Origin: an uncultured Porphyromonadaceae bacterium
GTDB taxonomy: Bacteria; Bacteroidota; Bacteroidia; Bacteroidales; Muribaculaceae
Direction: 5' to 3'
Length of the DNA: 64,000 bases
Assembly (NCBI GenBank): GCA_902495075.1
Contig: CABUVO010000023.1
Coordinates: forward strand, 1-64,000
This document shows, piece by piece, positions 6,889 through 14,448 of this stretch. How positions within the stretch are numbered: the stretch's first letter is position 1; the number at the start of each line of letters is the position of its first letter. The translations under genes and the position numbers were made by a program. A model generated the notes under the pieces. The model searched no databases. It was not told where the DNA came from and saw only the letters and a program-made list of their open reading frames with translations.

Positions 6889-7323
6889 TCAGAGCACGGG
6901 CATTTTATCTATGCGGCGCTGGTGACGACCGCCCTCAAACGGAGCCGCCAGATAAGCGTCAACAATACTTTTTGCAAGAAACTCCGAAATAAAACGAGCC
7001 GGCAAAACAAGAAAGTTTGCATTGTTATGACGTTTGGCAAGATCCGCAAGATCCTCCATCCATGCAAGCCCAGCCCTTATGCCCTGATGTTTATTAAGCG
7101 TCATACCGATACCATTGCCCGAACCGCACATGGCTATGCCGAATGCACACTCCCCTTTTTCCACTGCCACAGCAGCAGGATGAGCATAATCCGCATAATC
7201 GCAGGATTCCTCGCTGTCTGTTCCGAAATCCACGACTTCATACCCTTTTTCGGTCATATACTTCTTCAAGACCTCTTTCAATTCATAGCCGGCATGATCG
7301 CTGGCAAACGCAACTTTCTCCAT
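6889..7323 (-). CDS. rpiB: Ribose-5-phosphate isomerase B
   Basis: 144 residues. It interconverts ribose 5-phosphate and ribulose 5-phosphate in the pentose phosphate pathway. Motifs: ASDHAGYELK (7-16, substrate-phosphate region), CGSGNGIGM (66-74, with the catalytic Cys and the anion hole) and RHNNANFLVLPAR near 110. The length is normal for the LacAB/RpiB family, and the single-gene B form fits RpiB rather than a LacA/LacB pair. Upstream lies 90 bases that include part of a dispersed repeat (near 7405-7421). Confidence 0.92.
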   Translation of the reverse strand: MEKVAFASDHAGYELKEVLKKYMTEKGYEVVDFGTDSEESCDYADYAHPAAVAVEKGECAFGIAMCGSGNGIGMTLNKHQGIRAGLAWMEDLADLAKRHNNANFLVLPARFISEFLAKSIVDAYLAAPFEGGRHQRRIDKMPVL

Positions 7324-7387
7324 AATATTAAAATATCAAAATTATGATACTAAGTATAATCAATTTTACTCTCAAAGGTTGAGTGAA

Positions 7388-7421
7388 GACACCTGCGGTG
7401 TCCCATAAGCCCTTAAACTTT
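7388..7421. repeat. Fragment of the MITE-like repeat family
   Basis: A 6-bp hairpin (7388-7393/7397-7402) followed by ATAAGCCCTTAAACTT (7405-7420), which also occurs in the right half of the element at 37165-37317. It partly overlaps the 3' end of the gtrA-like gene. Confidence 0.45.
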
Positions 7422-7856
7422 CCTTTTTTTCAGGCTACTTTGGAAAATCTTTGCCTTGAAGGCAAATCTTACAAGGAAGAAATTGACAGGCACACATATA
7501 GCCAATGCGGGAAGCAACGCCAACGTAGGTCCTACCAATCCTTTGAAAATCGCTACAAGACCTGTTTGCATTCCCATGTTTATAAGATGACTCAGCGTGA
7601 AAGCCAGACCTTTCTTGGCATTGGGATTGCTATGGAAAGTAAAATAACTTGACAAAAAGAAATTGGCAACAAAACTTATGGCATAACTGATCATCGTAGA
7701 GACTACAGCTGTTGTGCCAACAGCATTCACGAAAACCACATACATCCCATATTGCAACACAGTGGCGAAGCCACCTACTGCTACAAACCTTATCGCCTCA
7801 GATTTTTTGTCATTGCTCTTGAGCAATTTCTCCTTGTCCACTTGCAGTTTCTTCAT
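7413..7856 (-). CDS. GtrA-family membrane protein
   Basis: 147 residues with four hydrophobic segments starting at FVAVGGFATVLQYGMYVVF and a middle SFVANFFLSSYFTF, the GtrA signature. GtrA-like proteins are thought to help move polyprenyl-phosphate-linked sugars across the membrane; no glycosyltransferase is adjacent, so the substrate is unknown. A basic N-terminal extension of about 20 residues (KKLQVDKEKLLKSNDKKSE) is encoded inside the end of engB: the two genes overlap by 47 bases in different frames. Confidence 0.8.
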   Translation of the reverse strand: MKKLQVDKEKLLKSNDKKSEAIRFVAVGGFATVLQYGMYVVFVNAVGTTAVVSTMISYAISFVANFFLSSYFTFHSNPNAKKGLAFTLSHLINMGMQTGLVAIFKGLVGPTLALLPALAICVPVNFFLVRFAFKAKIFQSSLKKRKV

Positions 7857-8490
7857 GGTGTTCGGTATCTTCGACTCCTGTTTTAGAGTCTTTGAGTTCT
7901 TTATTTATGGAATAAATGTAATCAAGCAATTCTTCCCTTCCTTTCCCTTTCTCAGAAGAGGTGACAAAAACCGGTGGCAATTCCTCCCATCTTTTGAGAA
8001 GTTCTTTCTTGTAAGCTTCCACATTGCGCTCTGCAGCCACCGGACCAAGTTTATCGGCTTTGGTGAATACGATAGAGAAAGGAATTCCATTTTCCCCAAG
8101 CCAATCCAGAAATTCGATATCAATCTTCTGTGGCTCATGACGTATATCTATAAGCACAAAGAGAGATGTGAGCTGTTCCCGTTCAAGGATATATCCTTGG
8201 ATGATTCGCGCAAGCTTTTCACGCTGTTCTTTCCCCCTGGCAGCATAACCATAACCGGGGAGATCGACAATATACCACTCTCCGTTATCAACTTTAAAAT
8301 GGTTTATGAGCAGTGTCTTTCCAGGCTTCTGCGATGTCTTGGCAAGGCTCTTGCTTTTTCCAAGCATATTGATAAGCGACGATTTGCCGACATTCGATCT
8401 ACCGATAAAAGCGTATTCGGGAACATCCGTAGCCGGGCACTTATGTGGATTTTCGTTGCTGATCTCGTATTTTATATTCTTGATATCCAT
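7810..8490 (-). CDS. engB: Ribosome biogenesis GTP-binding protein EngB (YihA/YsxC)
   Basis: 226 residues. A small TRAFAC GTPase needed for assembly of the 50S subunit. G1 is GRSNVGKS (30-37), G3 is DLPGYG (76-81) and G4 is TKAD (143-146), followed by VFVTSSEKGKGREEL for G5. The C-terminal 25 residues form an acidic tail (EDTEHHEETASGQGEIAQEQ) beyond the usual family end, and its coding sequence overlaps the start of the gtrA-like gene. Two bases separate it from the aspartokinase stop, so they share a transcript. Confidence 0.95.
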   Translation of the reverse strand: MDIKNIKYEISNENPHKCPATDVPEYAFIGRSNVGKSSLINMLGKSKSLAKTSQKPGKTLLINHFKVDNGEWYIVDLPGYGYAARGKEQREKLARIIQGYILEREQLTSLFVLIDIRHEPQKIDIEFLDWLGENGIPFSIVFTKADKLGPVAAERNVEAYKKELLKRWEELPPVFVTSSEKGKGREELLDYIYSINKELKDSKTGVEDTEHHEETASGQGEIAQEQ

Positions 8491-8492
8491 AG

Positions 8493-9869
8493 TTAATTGG
8501 GTTTAGGGAAACAGAGAGAATGAATAAGATTCAGCCCTTCCTTCACTTGATTGCTATTCACAACAACAGCTATCGTCGTGTCGGAAGCACCTTCAGAAAT
8601 GGCTTTGACATCTACGGATGAATCCTGCAACTCCCTTACAATATCCGACCCCAGCTTTTTCATCTGCTTAATGCCCTCGCCTACAACAGCTATAACCGAT
8701 AAATCATCGGTTTTGTTGATAGCCGTTAGCTCCCCGTTTTGTATTTCGGGAGAAAATTCAAGTTTCAGCTGCGCCAAGGCTTTGTCACCGTCAGCCTGGG
8801 GCATAGCAATGGAGAACGATTTTTCAACCGATGGCTGCGCCACGAGGAAAACACTGATTCCATTTCGTGCCATCGCATTATAGGCTCGCGAATTTATTTC
8901 CGCAACATTCGAAGTCAACGGACCACACATTGTTATCATTGATGTGTTATTAAGAGATGACACTCCTCTTGGCTTACCCTTGTCCGGGATATTATCGGAA
9001 ATATATGTTCCGGGAGCGCCAGGATTGAAAGTATTCAGAATTTTTATCGGTATGTTCTTATGAAATACGGGATAGATGGTTGGAGGATAAATCACCTTTG
9101 CACCGAAAGAACATAATTCCATACTCTCTATAAAAGACATCTCCGGAATGATTGCAGCATCTTTGATGATGCGCGGATCAGCCGTAAGGAATCCATCGAC
9201 ATCAGTCCATATCTCGAGAAGATCTGCATCAAGCGCAGCTGCCATCAATGCTGCGGTATAATCGCTGCCACCTCTGCCCAGATTCGTTATCTCTCCAGTA
9301 TCTTTATCAGTAGAGATGAATCCCCCGGCAACCGCATGCTGCTCTAACGGAAGTTTGAACTCCTCTCTTATGAGACGATCAGTAAGATCTCGATCGGCAA
9401 TATTGCGATTAAACCATTTTTCTGTCTTTATGATGCCCAGCGAATCATGATGAGTTGCATTTTCAAGCATCCCTGCTACGATCACTGACGACATGCGCTC
9501 TCCAAAACTTACAACTTCTGCCAATGTGCGCTCCGGAAGGATATGGATAAGTGTGAGACCCTTGTACCTTTCCTCAAGCATATCAAGCAGAGTATTTACC
9601 GTTGACAACACCGTTTCCTTACGACCGGCAGGAATCAATGCTTCGATTATATCATAATGACGTTTGCGGATAATTTTCATCTCATCCACATAGTCTTCTT
9701 TACCTTCAGAGGCAGATTTGGCAGTGGCGATAAGCCTATCGGTCAAGCCGCCAAGAGCCGACACAACAACAATAGCGGGATCTTCCAAACCTTCCACAAT
9801 GGCTTTGACATTGCGGAGACTGTCTATTGTGCCGACGGATGTGCCGCCAAATTTCAAAACTTTCAACAT
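8493..9869 (-). CDS. lysC: Aspartate kinase (monofunctional)
   Basis: 458 residues. It phosphorylates aspartate, the first step to lysine, threonine, methionine and diaminopimelate. Motifs: KFGGTSVGT at 6-14, VSFGERMSS, GRGGSDYTAALMAAAL near 205 and a WTDVDGFLTADPR segment. Two C-terminal ACT domains (about 310-458) are the allosteric effector-binding part. The kinase segment resembles the aspartokinase part of ThrA-type enzymes, but there is no dehydrogenase domain. First gene of the run towards folB. A minus-strand -7 motif lies at 9892-9899. Confidence 0.9.
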   Translation of the reverse strand: MLKVLKFGGTSVGTIDSLRNVKAIVEGLEDPAIVVVSALGGLTDRLIATAKSASEGKEDYVDEMKIIRKRHYDIIEALIPAGRKETVLSTVNTLLDMLEERYKGLTLIHILPERTLAEVVSFGERMSSVIVAGMLENATHHDSLGIIKTEKWFNRNIADRDLTDRLIREEFKLPLEQHAVAGGFISTDKDTGEITNLGRGGSDYTAALMAAALDADLLEIWTDVDGFLTADPRIIKDAAIIPEMSFIESMELCSFGAKVIYPPTIYPVFHKNIPIKILNTFNPGAPGTYISDNIPDKGKPRGVSSLNNTSMITMCGPLTSNVAEINSRAYNAMARNGISVFLVAQPSVEKSFSIAMPQADGDKALAQLKLEFSPEIQNGELTAINKTDDLSVIAVVGEGIKQMKKLGSDIVRELQDSSVDVKAISEGASDTTIAVVVNSNQVKEGLNLIHSLCFPKPN

Positions 9870-9891
9870 CGGCTATTAATATATATTAATG

Positions 9892-9924
9892 CAAAAATAC
9901 AAAAAAAAATGCAAATAGAACCAA
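9892..9924 (-). promoter_or_regulatory. Probable promoter of the aspartokinase run
   Basis: On the minus strand, TATTTTTG (complement of 9892-9899) with a TTGG (9921-9924) at about the right distance. The -33 match is imperfect. Confidence 0.45.
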
Positions 9925-9965
9925 TTTTAACTTCGCAGTGTTTAATTTTAAAAATTCCACTACAG

Positions 9966-10913
9966 ATGAAAAATCTCAATGACATAGACCCTTCTTGTTG
10001 CAGGCTCGATTTCAAGCCTGTTACTGAAAACGATATACCTTTATTAAACAAATACTTCACATCATTTCCATCTCGTTCTTGTGATTTCTCGATTGGCGGC
10101 ACATTGATGTGGACAGAGTATTATGAATACGAGTTCGCGGAATTTAATGGCACACTGTTTTTAAGAGGTAAAGACCCGGAGTCGGGAGAGACTATATATT
10201 ATTCCCCTCTTGGTTTGCTTCCTCTCGAAACGAGTAAAAGACTGATCATAAAGGATGCTGCCAATTTTCCAAAATCAAGAATGCTGATTCCAATCGAATC
10301 AGAGGCAAATGCCGGCACTGACTCAGAAAACAATTATGATGAAAAATTGAAGGAATATTTATATCCCATCGAACGTTTTCTGCATTTTGCAGGAAAGAAG
10401 ATGGAGAAGAAACGCAATCATCTCAATTATTTTCTTCATAATTATGACAATGCGGTTATAGAGAATATATCTCCTGCAAACATCGGAGAACTGATAAGAT
10501 TCACTTACCGGTTTTCTTCAGCACATGAAGCAACGGGGCTCAGTATGTATGAGAACCTTCAGACAATTAAAGTGTTGGAAGACTTCGAGTCATATCCATT
10601 CGAAGGAATTGCCATACGTCTCAATGGTGAGATAATAGGCTATACTTTCGGTGAAAAAATCGGAGATGTATTTTTCGCACATGTAGAAAAAGGGAATATC
10701 GAATTCCGTGGTGTCTACCAGGCTTTGGCTTCATTCATGAGTCTGGAAGTCAACAAAAAATATCCTGATGTGAAATATCTTAACCGAGAAGAAGATATGG
10801 GCGACGAGAGTCTGCGTCAAAGTAAAGAATCATACCATCCAACGTTGATCGTCAACAAATCTGTGGAGTGTCTCACCCTTTGCACAGCGTCTACAGTAGC
10901 CATGCGCGTATGA
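9966..10913 (+). CDS. DUF2156 / phosphatidylglycerol lysyltransferase C-terminal domain-like protein
   Basis: 315 residues, no membrane segment. Two GNAT-like folds in tandem are expected, as in DUF2156 proteins: KPVTENDIPLLNKYFTS, FSIGGTLMWTEYYEYEF and GTLFLRGKDPESG in the first half, then GIAIRLNGEIIGYTFGEKIG and YLNREEDMGDESLRQSKESY in the second. The last motif is typical of the Bacteroidales members. Family relatives transfer an amino acid from aminoacyl-tRNA to lipids, but this protein lacks the flippase-like membrane part, so its acceptor is unknown. The ATG at 9966 is preferred; in-frame codons upstream (for example 9909) extend into the promoter region shared with lysC. Confidence 0.75.
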   Translation: MKNLNDIDPSCCRLDFKPVTENDIPLLNKYFTSFPSRSCDFSIGGTLMWTEYYEYEFAEFNGTLFLRGKDPESGETIYYSPLGLLPLETSKRLIIKDAANFPKSRMLIPIESEANAGTDSENNYDEKLKEYLYPIERFLHFAGKKMEKKRNHLNYFLHNYDNAVIENISPANIGELIRFTYRFSSAHEATGLSMYENLQTIKVLEDFESYPFEGIAIRLNGEIIGYTFGEKIGDVFFAHVEKGNIEFRGVYQALASFMSLEVNKKYPDVKYLNREEDMGDESLRQSKESYHPTLIVNKSVECLTLCTASTVAMRV

Positions 10914-10963
10914 CAAGCCTGTAATTTAATTAAAAAATGCAGATAATATAAAATGTTTTTTAT

Positions 10964-10971
10964 TAACTTTG
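10964..10971 (+). promoter_or_regulatory. -7 box upstream of the glycosyltransferase gene
   Basis: TAACTTTG followed by CA, 33 bases before the ATG; no clear TTTG at the -33 distance. Confidence 0.4.
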
Positions 10972-11004
10972 CAGGTGATAAGAAGCTGTTAAAAAAACGG
11001 ACCA

Positions 11005-11739
11005 ATGAGCGACGTTCTTGTTATTATACCCACATACAACGAGATTGAGAATATCTCCAACATCATCGATGCCGTAATGGAACTCCCCGACGGCTTCGAC
11101 CTTCTCGTCATTGACGATGCTTCTCCCGATGGCACACAAGATGCTGTCCGCAAAAAAATCGAACAATATCCCGGTAGAGTGCATATGGAATGCAGGTCGG
11201 GAAAGCTTGGTCTTGGCACAGCATATATACACGGTTTCAAGTGGGCTCTTGCACGCGGATATCAATTCATGATTGAGATGGATGCTGATTTTTCTCACAA
11301 TCCGCAGGATCTTCCGCGTCTATACCACGAATGTAAAGACAGGAATGCGGACATGGTAATCGGTTCACGTTACATATCGGGAGTGAATGTTGTAAATTGG
11401 CCCATGGGACGTGTGCTCATGTCATATTTCGCATCAGTATATGTCCGATTCATAACCGGCATGAAACTGCGTGATGCCACCGCCGGATTTGTCTGCTACC
11501 GTCGTCGCGTGCTGGAAGCAATTAAGCTTGATGAGATTAAATTCAAAGGCTATGCATTCCAGATAGAAATGAAATTCAAAACCCACTGCAAGAAGTTCAA
11601 GATTGTCGAAGTGCCAATTGTTTTTGTCAACCGGCAACTTGGCACATCCAAAATGAACTCCTCAATTTTTGGAGAAGCGGTATTTGGAGTGATACAATTA
11701 AAACTCGCCAGCATATTTAAAAGCAAAAGCTTCCGTTAA
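11005..11739 (+). CDS. Polyprenol monophosphomannose synthase-like glycosyltransferase (GT2)
   Basis: 244 residues. GT-A fold: VIIPTYNEIENI near the start, LVIDDASPDGT for nucleotide binding, GKLGLGTAYIHGF, and EMDADFSHNP with the metal-binding DAD at 93-95. The C-terminal RQLGTSKMNSSIFGEA motif is diagnostic of the DPM1 group, which moves mannose or a related sugar from a nucleotide sugar to a polyprenyl phosphate at the membrane. It lacks the membrane domain found in some bacterial versions. The stop codon lies in the loop of its terminator hairpin. Confidence 0.85.
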   Translation: MSDVLVIIPTYNEIENISNIIDAVMELPDGFDLLVIDDASPDGTQDAVRKKIEQYPGRVHMECRSGKLGLGTAYIHGFKWALARGYQFMIEMDADFSHNPQDLPRLYHECKDRNADMVIGSRYISGVNVVNWPMGRVLMSYFASVYVRFITGMKLRDATAGFVCYRRRVLEAIKLDEIKFKGYAFQIEMKFKTHCKKFKIVEVPIVFVNRQLGTSKMNSSIFGEAVFGVIQLKLASIFKSKSFR

Positions 11740-11751
11740 ACGGAAGCTTTT
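11725..11751. terminator. Terminator overlapping the glycosyltransferase stop codon
   Basis: 11-bp perfect stem (11725-11735/11741-11751) with a TTAAA loop that contains the last bases of the gene including its TAA, followed by T residues. A-rich on the other side, so it may also serve the convergent gene ending at 11783. Confidence 0.8.
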
Positions 11752-11782
11752 TTATCACCTCTTTAATTATTAATCATCCCCT

Positions 11783-12979
11783 TTAATCCCGATAATACTG
11801 TTGGAGATAACACCTGGATATGAAATCAAAATTTTTGGCAACGAGTTCATGATCTTCTGTTCCTGGGAAGACAGCATCTGGCAACCATCCGTTTTCAAAC
11901 GCAAATTTCACGAGATCAGCAGGACACCTTCCTCTTACGGTAAGAAAATCGAAAGCGTTTTTTCCGGCATATTCCTTATCATAATAAGGATTTTCAGGAT
12001 CGGCAATACACCGCGCTGCATTCCGCGCCACAAGCATTCCGCGCTGAGGATTCACCATCACCACAAAATTACGTTCAGGTTTCATTACGGGAAGATGCTC
12101 TTCATTTTTCTCCCACCCCATCTTATCAATGAAAAAACGGTTCATCTCCTCATAATTACCGAAATATTTAATACGTTTGCCCCCGGTTGCTGCTATAAAT
12201 TTTTCATAATAGGGATGAATGCCCTTATCAGATTTACGCTCAGCAGGCAACTTCCCTTCCAATATCAATTGTAACCATTCGGGTATAAAGAGAGCCAACG
12301 GTCCGGTTGGATCCTCCATCATTGATTGTTCCATTCGGTTATGAAGCTTTGTAACGTCCTCATTGTTCATCAAGTCAGGATCCGACATAATCTCCGACAT
12401 TGTCAATGCAAATGCAGGAGTCATAAGATAACAATGAAGGAACAGCCATGAACCTAAATGATAGATTTCCTCCTGATCTTCCGGATCTTTAAGTTCGAGA
12501 CCTCTCGCAATGTTATAACTTTCTGAAACAGGCGCATCTTCATACACTGAGTCGAGATAAGCGAACATGTTGTCAGCCAAAGCGAGAATTCTGGAATCAT
12601 GAGGATAAATATCTCGCATATCCTCATAAGTCATGGCAATTATATACCATGTCAGGAATCTTACATCCTCAATATTCAGCTCATAGTCTACATATTCTTC
12701 CCCTTCAAGATGAAAAGGAACTGAATACCCATAGAGTCTGCGGTTTGCATCAACAAAGGAACGCCAGAAACCGGCATCCGCCACTATATCCTGAAAATAC
12801 CCTGTGATTCCGAGACAGAGGCGTTTCCCAACCATTTCCGGAACAAGCTTGCCAAGCTCAGAATTGCAATAAACACTCAACAGTTCGTTTGCAATGCCAA
12901 GATAAAACAAATCATTAGGATCCTGCTTCGGGAAAGAAGGCTGTCGAAACAGAAAATCTTTAATATCGATCTTTTCCAT
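11783..12979 (-). CDS. DUF3843-like protein of unknown function
   Basis: 398 residues, soluble, acidic, with no signal peptide. It resembles the Bacteroidetes-only DUF3843 family in its start (KIDIKDFLFRQP, DLFYLGIANELLSVY) and in CLGITGYFQDIVADAGFWRSF. The C-terminal half contains FVVMVNPQRGMLVARNAARCI and a short ending YYRD. No catalytic motif can be identified. It is encoded 25 bases after hisS on the same strand, so it is likely co-transcribed, but a functional link to tRNA charging is unproven. Confidence 0.6.
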   Translation of the reverse strand: MEKIDIKDFLFRQPSFPKQDPNDLFYLGIANELLSVYCNSELGKLVPEMVGKRLCLGITGYFQDIVADAGFWRSFVDANRRLYGYSVPFHLEGEEYVDYELNIEDVRFLTWYIIAMTYEDMRDIYPHDSRILALADNMFAYLDSVYEDAPVSESYNIARGLELKDPEDQEEIYHLGSWLFLHCYLMTPAFALTMSEIMSDPDLMNNEDVTKLHNRMEQSMMEDPTGPLALFIPEWLQLILEGKLPAERKSDKGIHPYYEKFIAATGGKRIKYFGNYEEMNRFFIDKMGWEKNEEHLPVMKPERNFVVMVNPQRGMLVARNAARCIADPENPYYDKEYAGKNAFDFLTVRGRCPADLVKFAFENGWLPDAVFPGTEDHELVAKNFDFISRCYLQQYYRD

Positions 12980-13004
12980 TGTTTTAGAGACACTAAAGCA
13001 TCCC

Positions 13005-14366
13005 TTATTTTAGAGACGATATGATATCGTCGATAGTCATCTTTTCTTGCGTTCCGGAGATCATGTTTTTGAGCATTATCGTGCCGTCGGCAAGCTCACT
13101 CTCCCCCACGATGGCAACAAACGGTATTTTCTCGGCATCCGCGAGAGCCATCTGCTTCTTAAGCTTCGCTGCATCGGGATATAACTGTGAGGCAATGCCG
13201 GCATCACGCAATGCTTTCACATATTTGAGAGACTGAAGAGCCTCGGCTTCTCCAAAATTCACGAACATCACCTTAACAGACCCAGATATCTCTTCAGGAT
13301 AGAGATTAAGTTGATTCATTACGTCATAAATACGGTCTGCACCAAAGGATATTCCGACACCGGAAAGTCCGGGCATTCCGAACACTCCCGTAAGATTATC
13401 ATATCTTCCGCCACCGGTGATACTACCGATTTCAACATCCAGCGCCTTCACCTCAATGATTGTGCCGGTATAGTAATTCAATCCGCGTGCAAGCGAAAGA
13501 TCAGCTTCTACGACACATTTATGTCCCAAAGCATCAATGCCGGAAAGAACCTCCCGCATTTCAGTCACTCCCTTCAGTCCATCCTCTGATCCTTTGAGGA
13601 TTTCCTGCATGATATTGAGTTTCTCCTCATTGCTGCCTGTCATCTCAAGAATCGGACGGAGTGTTTCGATAGCTTTTTCAGTCAATCCCTTCTCCCGGAG
13701 TTCGGCATTGACATTTTCTATGCCTATTTTATCTATCTTGTCGATAGCTACCGTGATATCCACAATCTTATCGGCTGCACCTATTGTCTCGGCGATTCCT
13801 GTAAGAATCTTACGGTTATTCACCTTTATGGCAATATTGATTCCGAGATTTGCAAACACGGTGTCAATAAGAGAAAGAAGCTCAATCTCATTATTCAGTG
13901 AATCAGACCCAACTACATCAGCATCACACTGATAGAATTCGCGATAGCGCCCTTTCTGGGGACGATCCGCACGCCATACCGGCTGTATCTGGAAGCGTTT
14001 GAAAGGCATCTGAAGATCATTGCGATGCTGAACAACGAAACGCGCAAATGGCACAGTCAGATCATATCTGAGTCCCTTTTCACATATCTTATTAGTCAAA
14101 CGTGGAAGATTTCTTTCAGCAACCTCTTCATCACTCACTGATTTCAGAAAGTCTCCCGAATTCAGTATCTTGAAAAGAAGCTTATCCCCCTCCTCTCCAT
14201 ATTTACCCATCAGTGTCGACAGGTTTTCCATGGCTGGTGTTTCTATCTGTTTATATCCAAAAAGCTTAAAAGCTCGTTTGATAGTGTCGAATATATAATT
14301 GCGTCGCGCCATCTCGATAGGAGAAAAATCGCGCGTACCTTTAGGGATGCTGGGTTTCTGAGCCAT
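13005..14366 (-). CDS. hisS: Histidine--tRNA ligase
   Basis: 453 residues. Class II synthetase that charges tRNA-His. Motif 1 region PKGTRDFSP, motif 2 RYDLTVPFARF and RFQIQPVWRADRPQKGRYRE, the histidine-specific RGLNYYTGTI and GGGRYDNL, and motif 3 VGISFGADRIY. The C-terminal anticodon-binding domain spans about residues 355-453 (VKVMFVNFGE ... IPFVAIVGESELADG). Followed by the DUF3843-like gene; GH78 lies 82 bases upstream on the same strand. Confidence 0.96.
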   Translation of the reverse strand: MAQKPSIPKGTRDFSPIEMARRNYIFDTIKRAFKLFGYKQIETPAMENLSTLMGKYGEEGDKLLFKILNSGDFLKSVSDEEVAERNLPRLTNKICEKGLRYDLTVPFARFVVQHRNDLQMPFKRFQIQPVWRADRPQKGRYREFYQCDADVVGSDSLNNEIELLSLIDTVFANLGINIAIKVNNRKILTGIAETIGAADKIVDITVAIDKIDKIGIENVNAELREKGLTEKAIETLRPILEMTGSNEEKLNIMQEILKGSEDGLKGVTEMREVLSGIDALGHKCVVEADLSLARGLNYYTGTIIEVKALDVEIGSITGGGRYDNLTGVFGMPGLSGVGISFGADRIYDVMNQLNLYPEEISGSVKVMFVNFGEAEALQSLKYVKALRDAGIASQLYPDAAKLKKQMALADAEKIPFVAIVGESELADGTIMLKNMISGTQEKMTIDDIISSLK

Positions 14367-14448
14367 TTTCTTATCTGTTGTTGATTATTAACGCGAATTT
14401 ACAAAGATTTTCGGAAATTATCAAACTACTTTAATATTTGCAATTCTC

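Noticed and set aside
9657..9965. Upstream extension of the DUF2156 gene by 103 residues
   Set aside because: It runs antisense inside lysC and through the shared promoter region; similarity to the family begins after the ATG at 9966.
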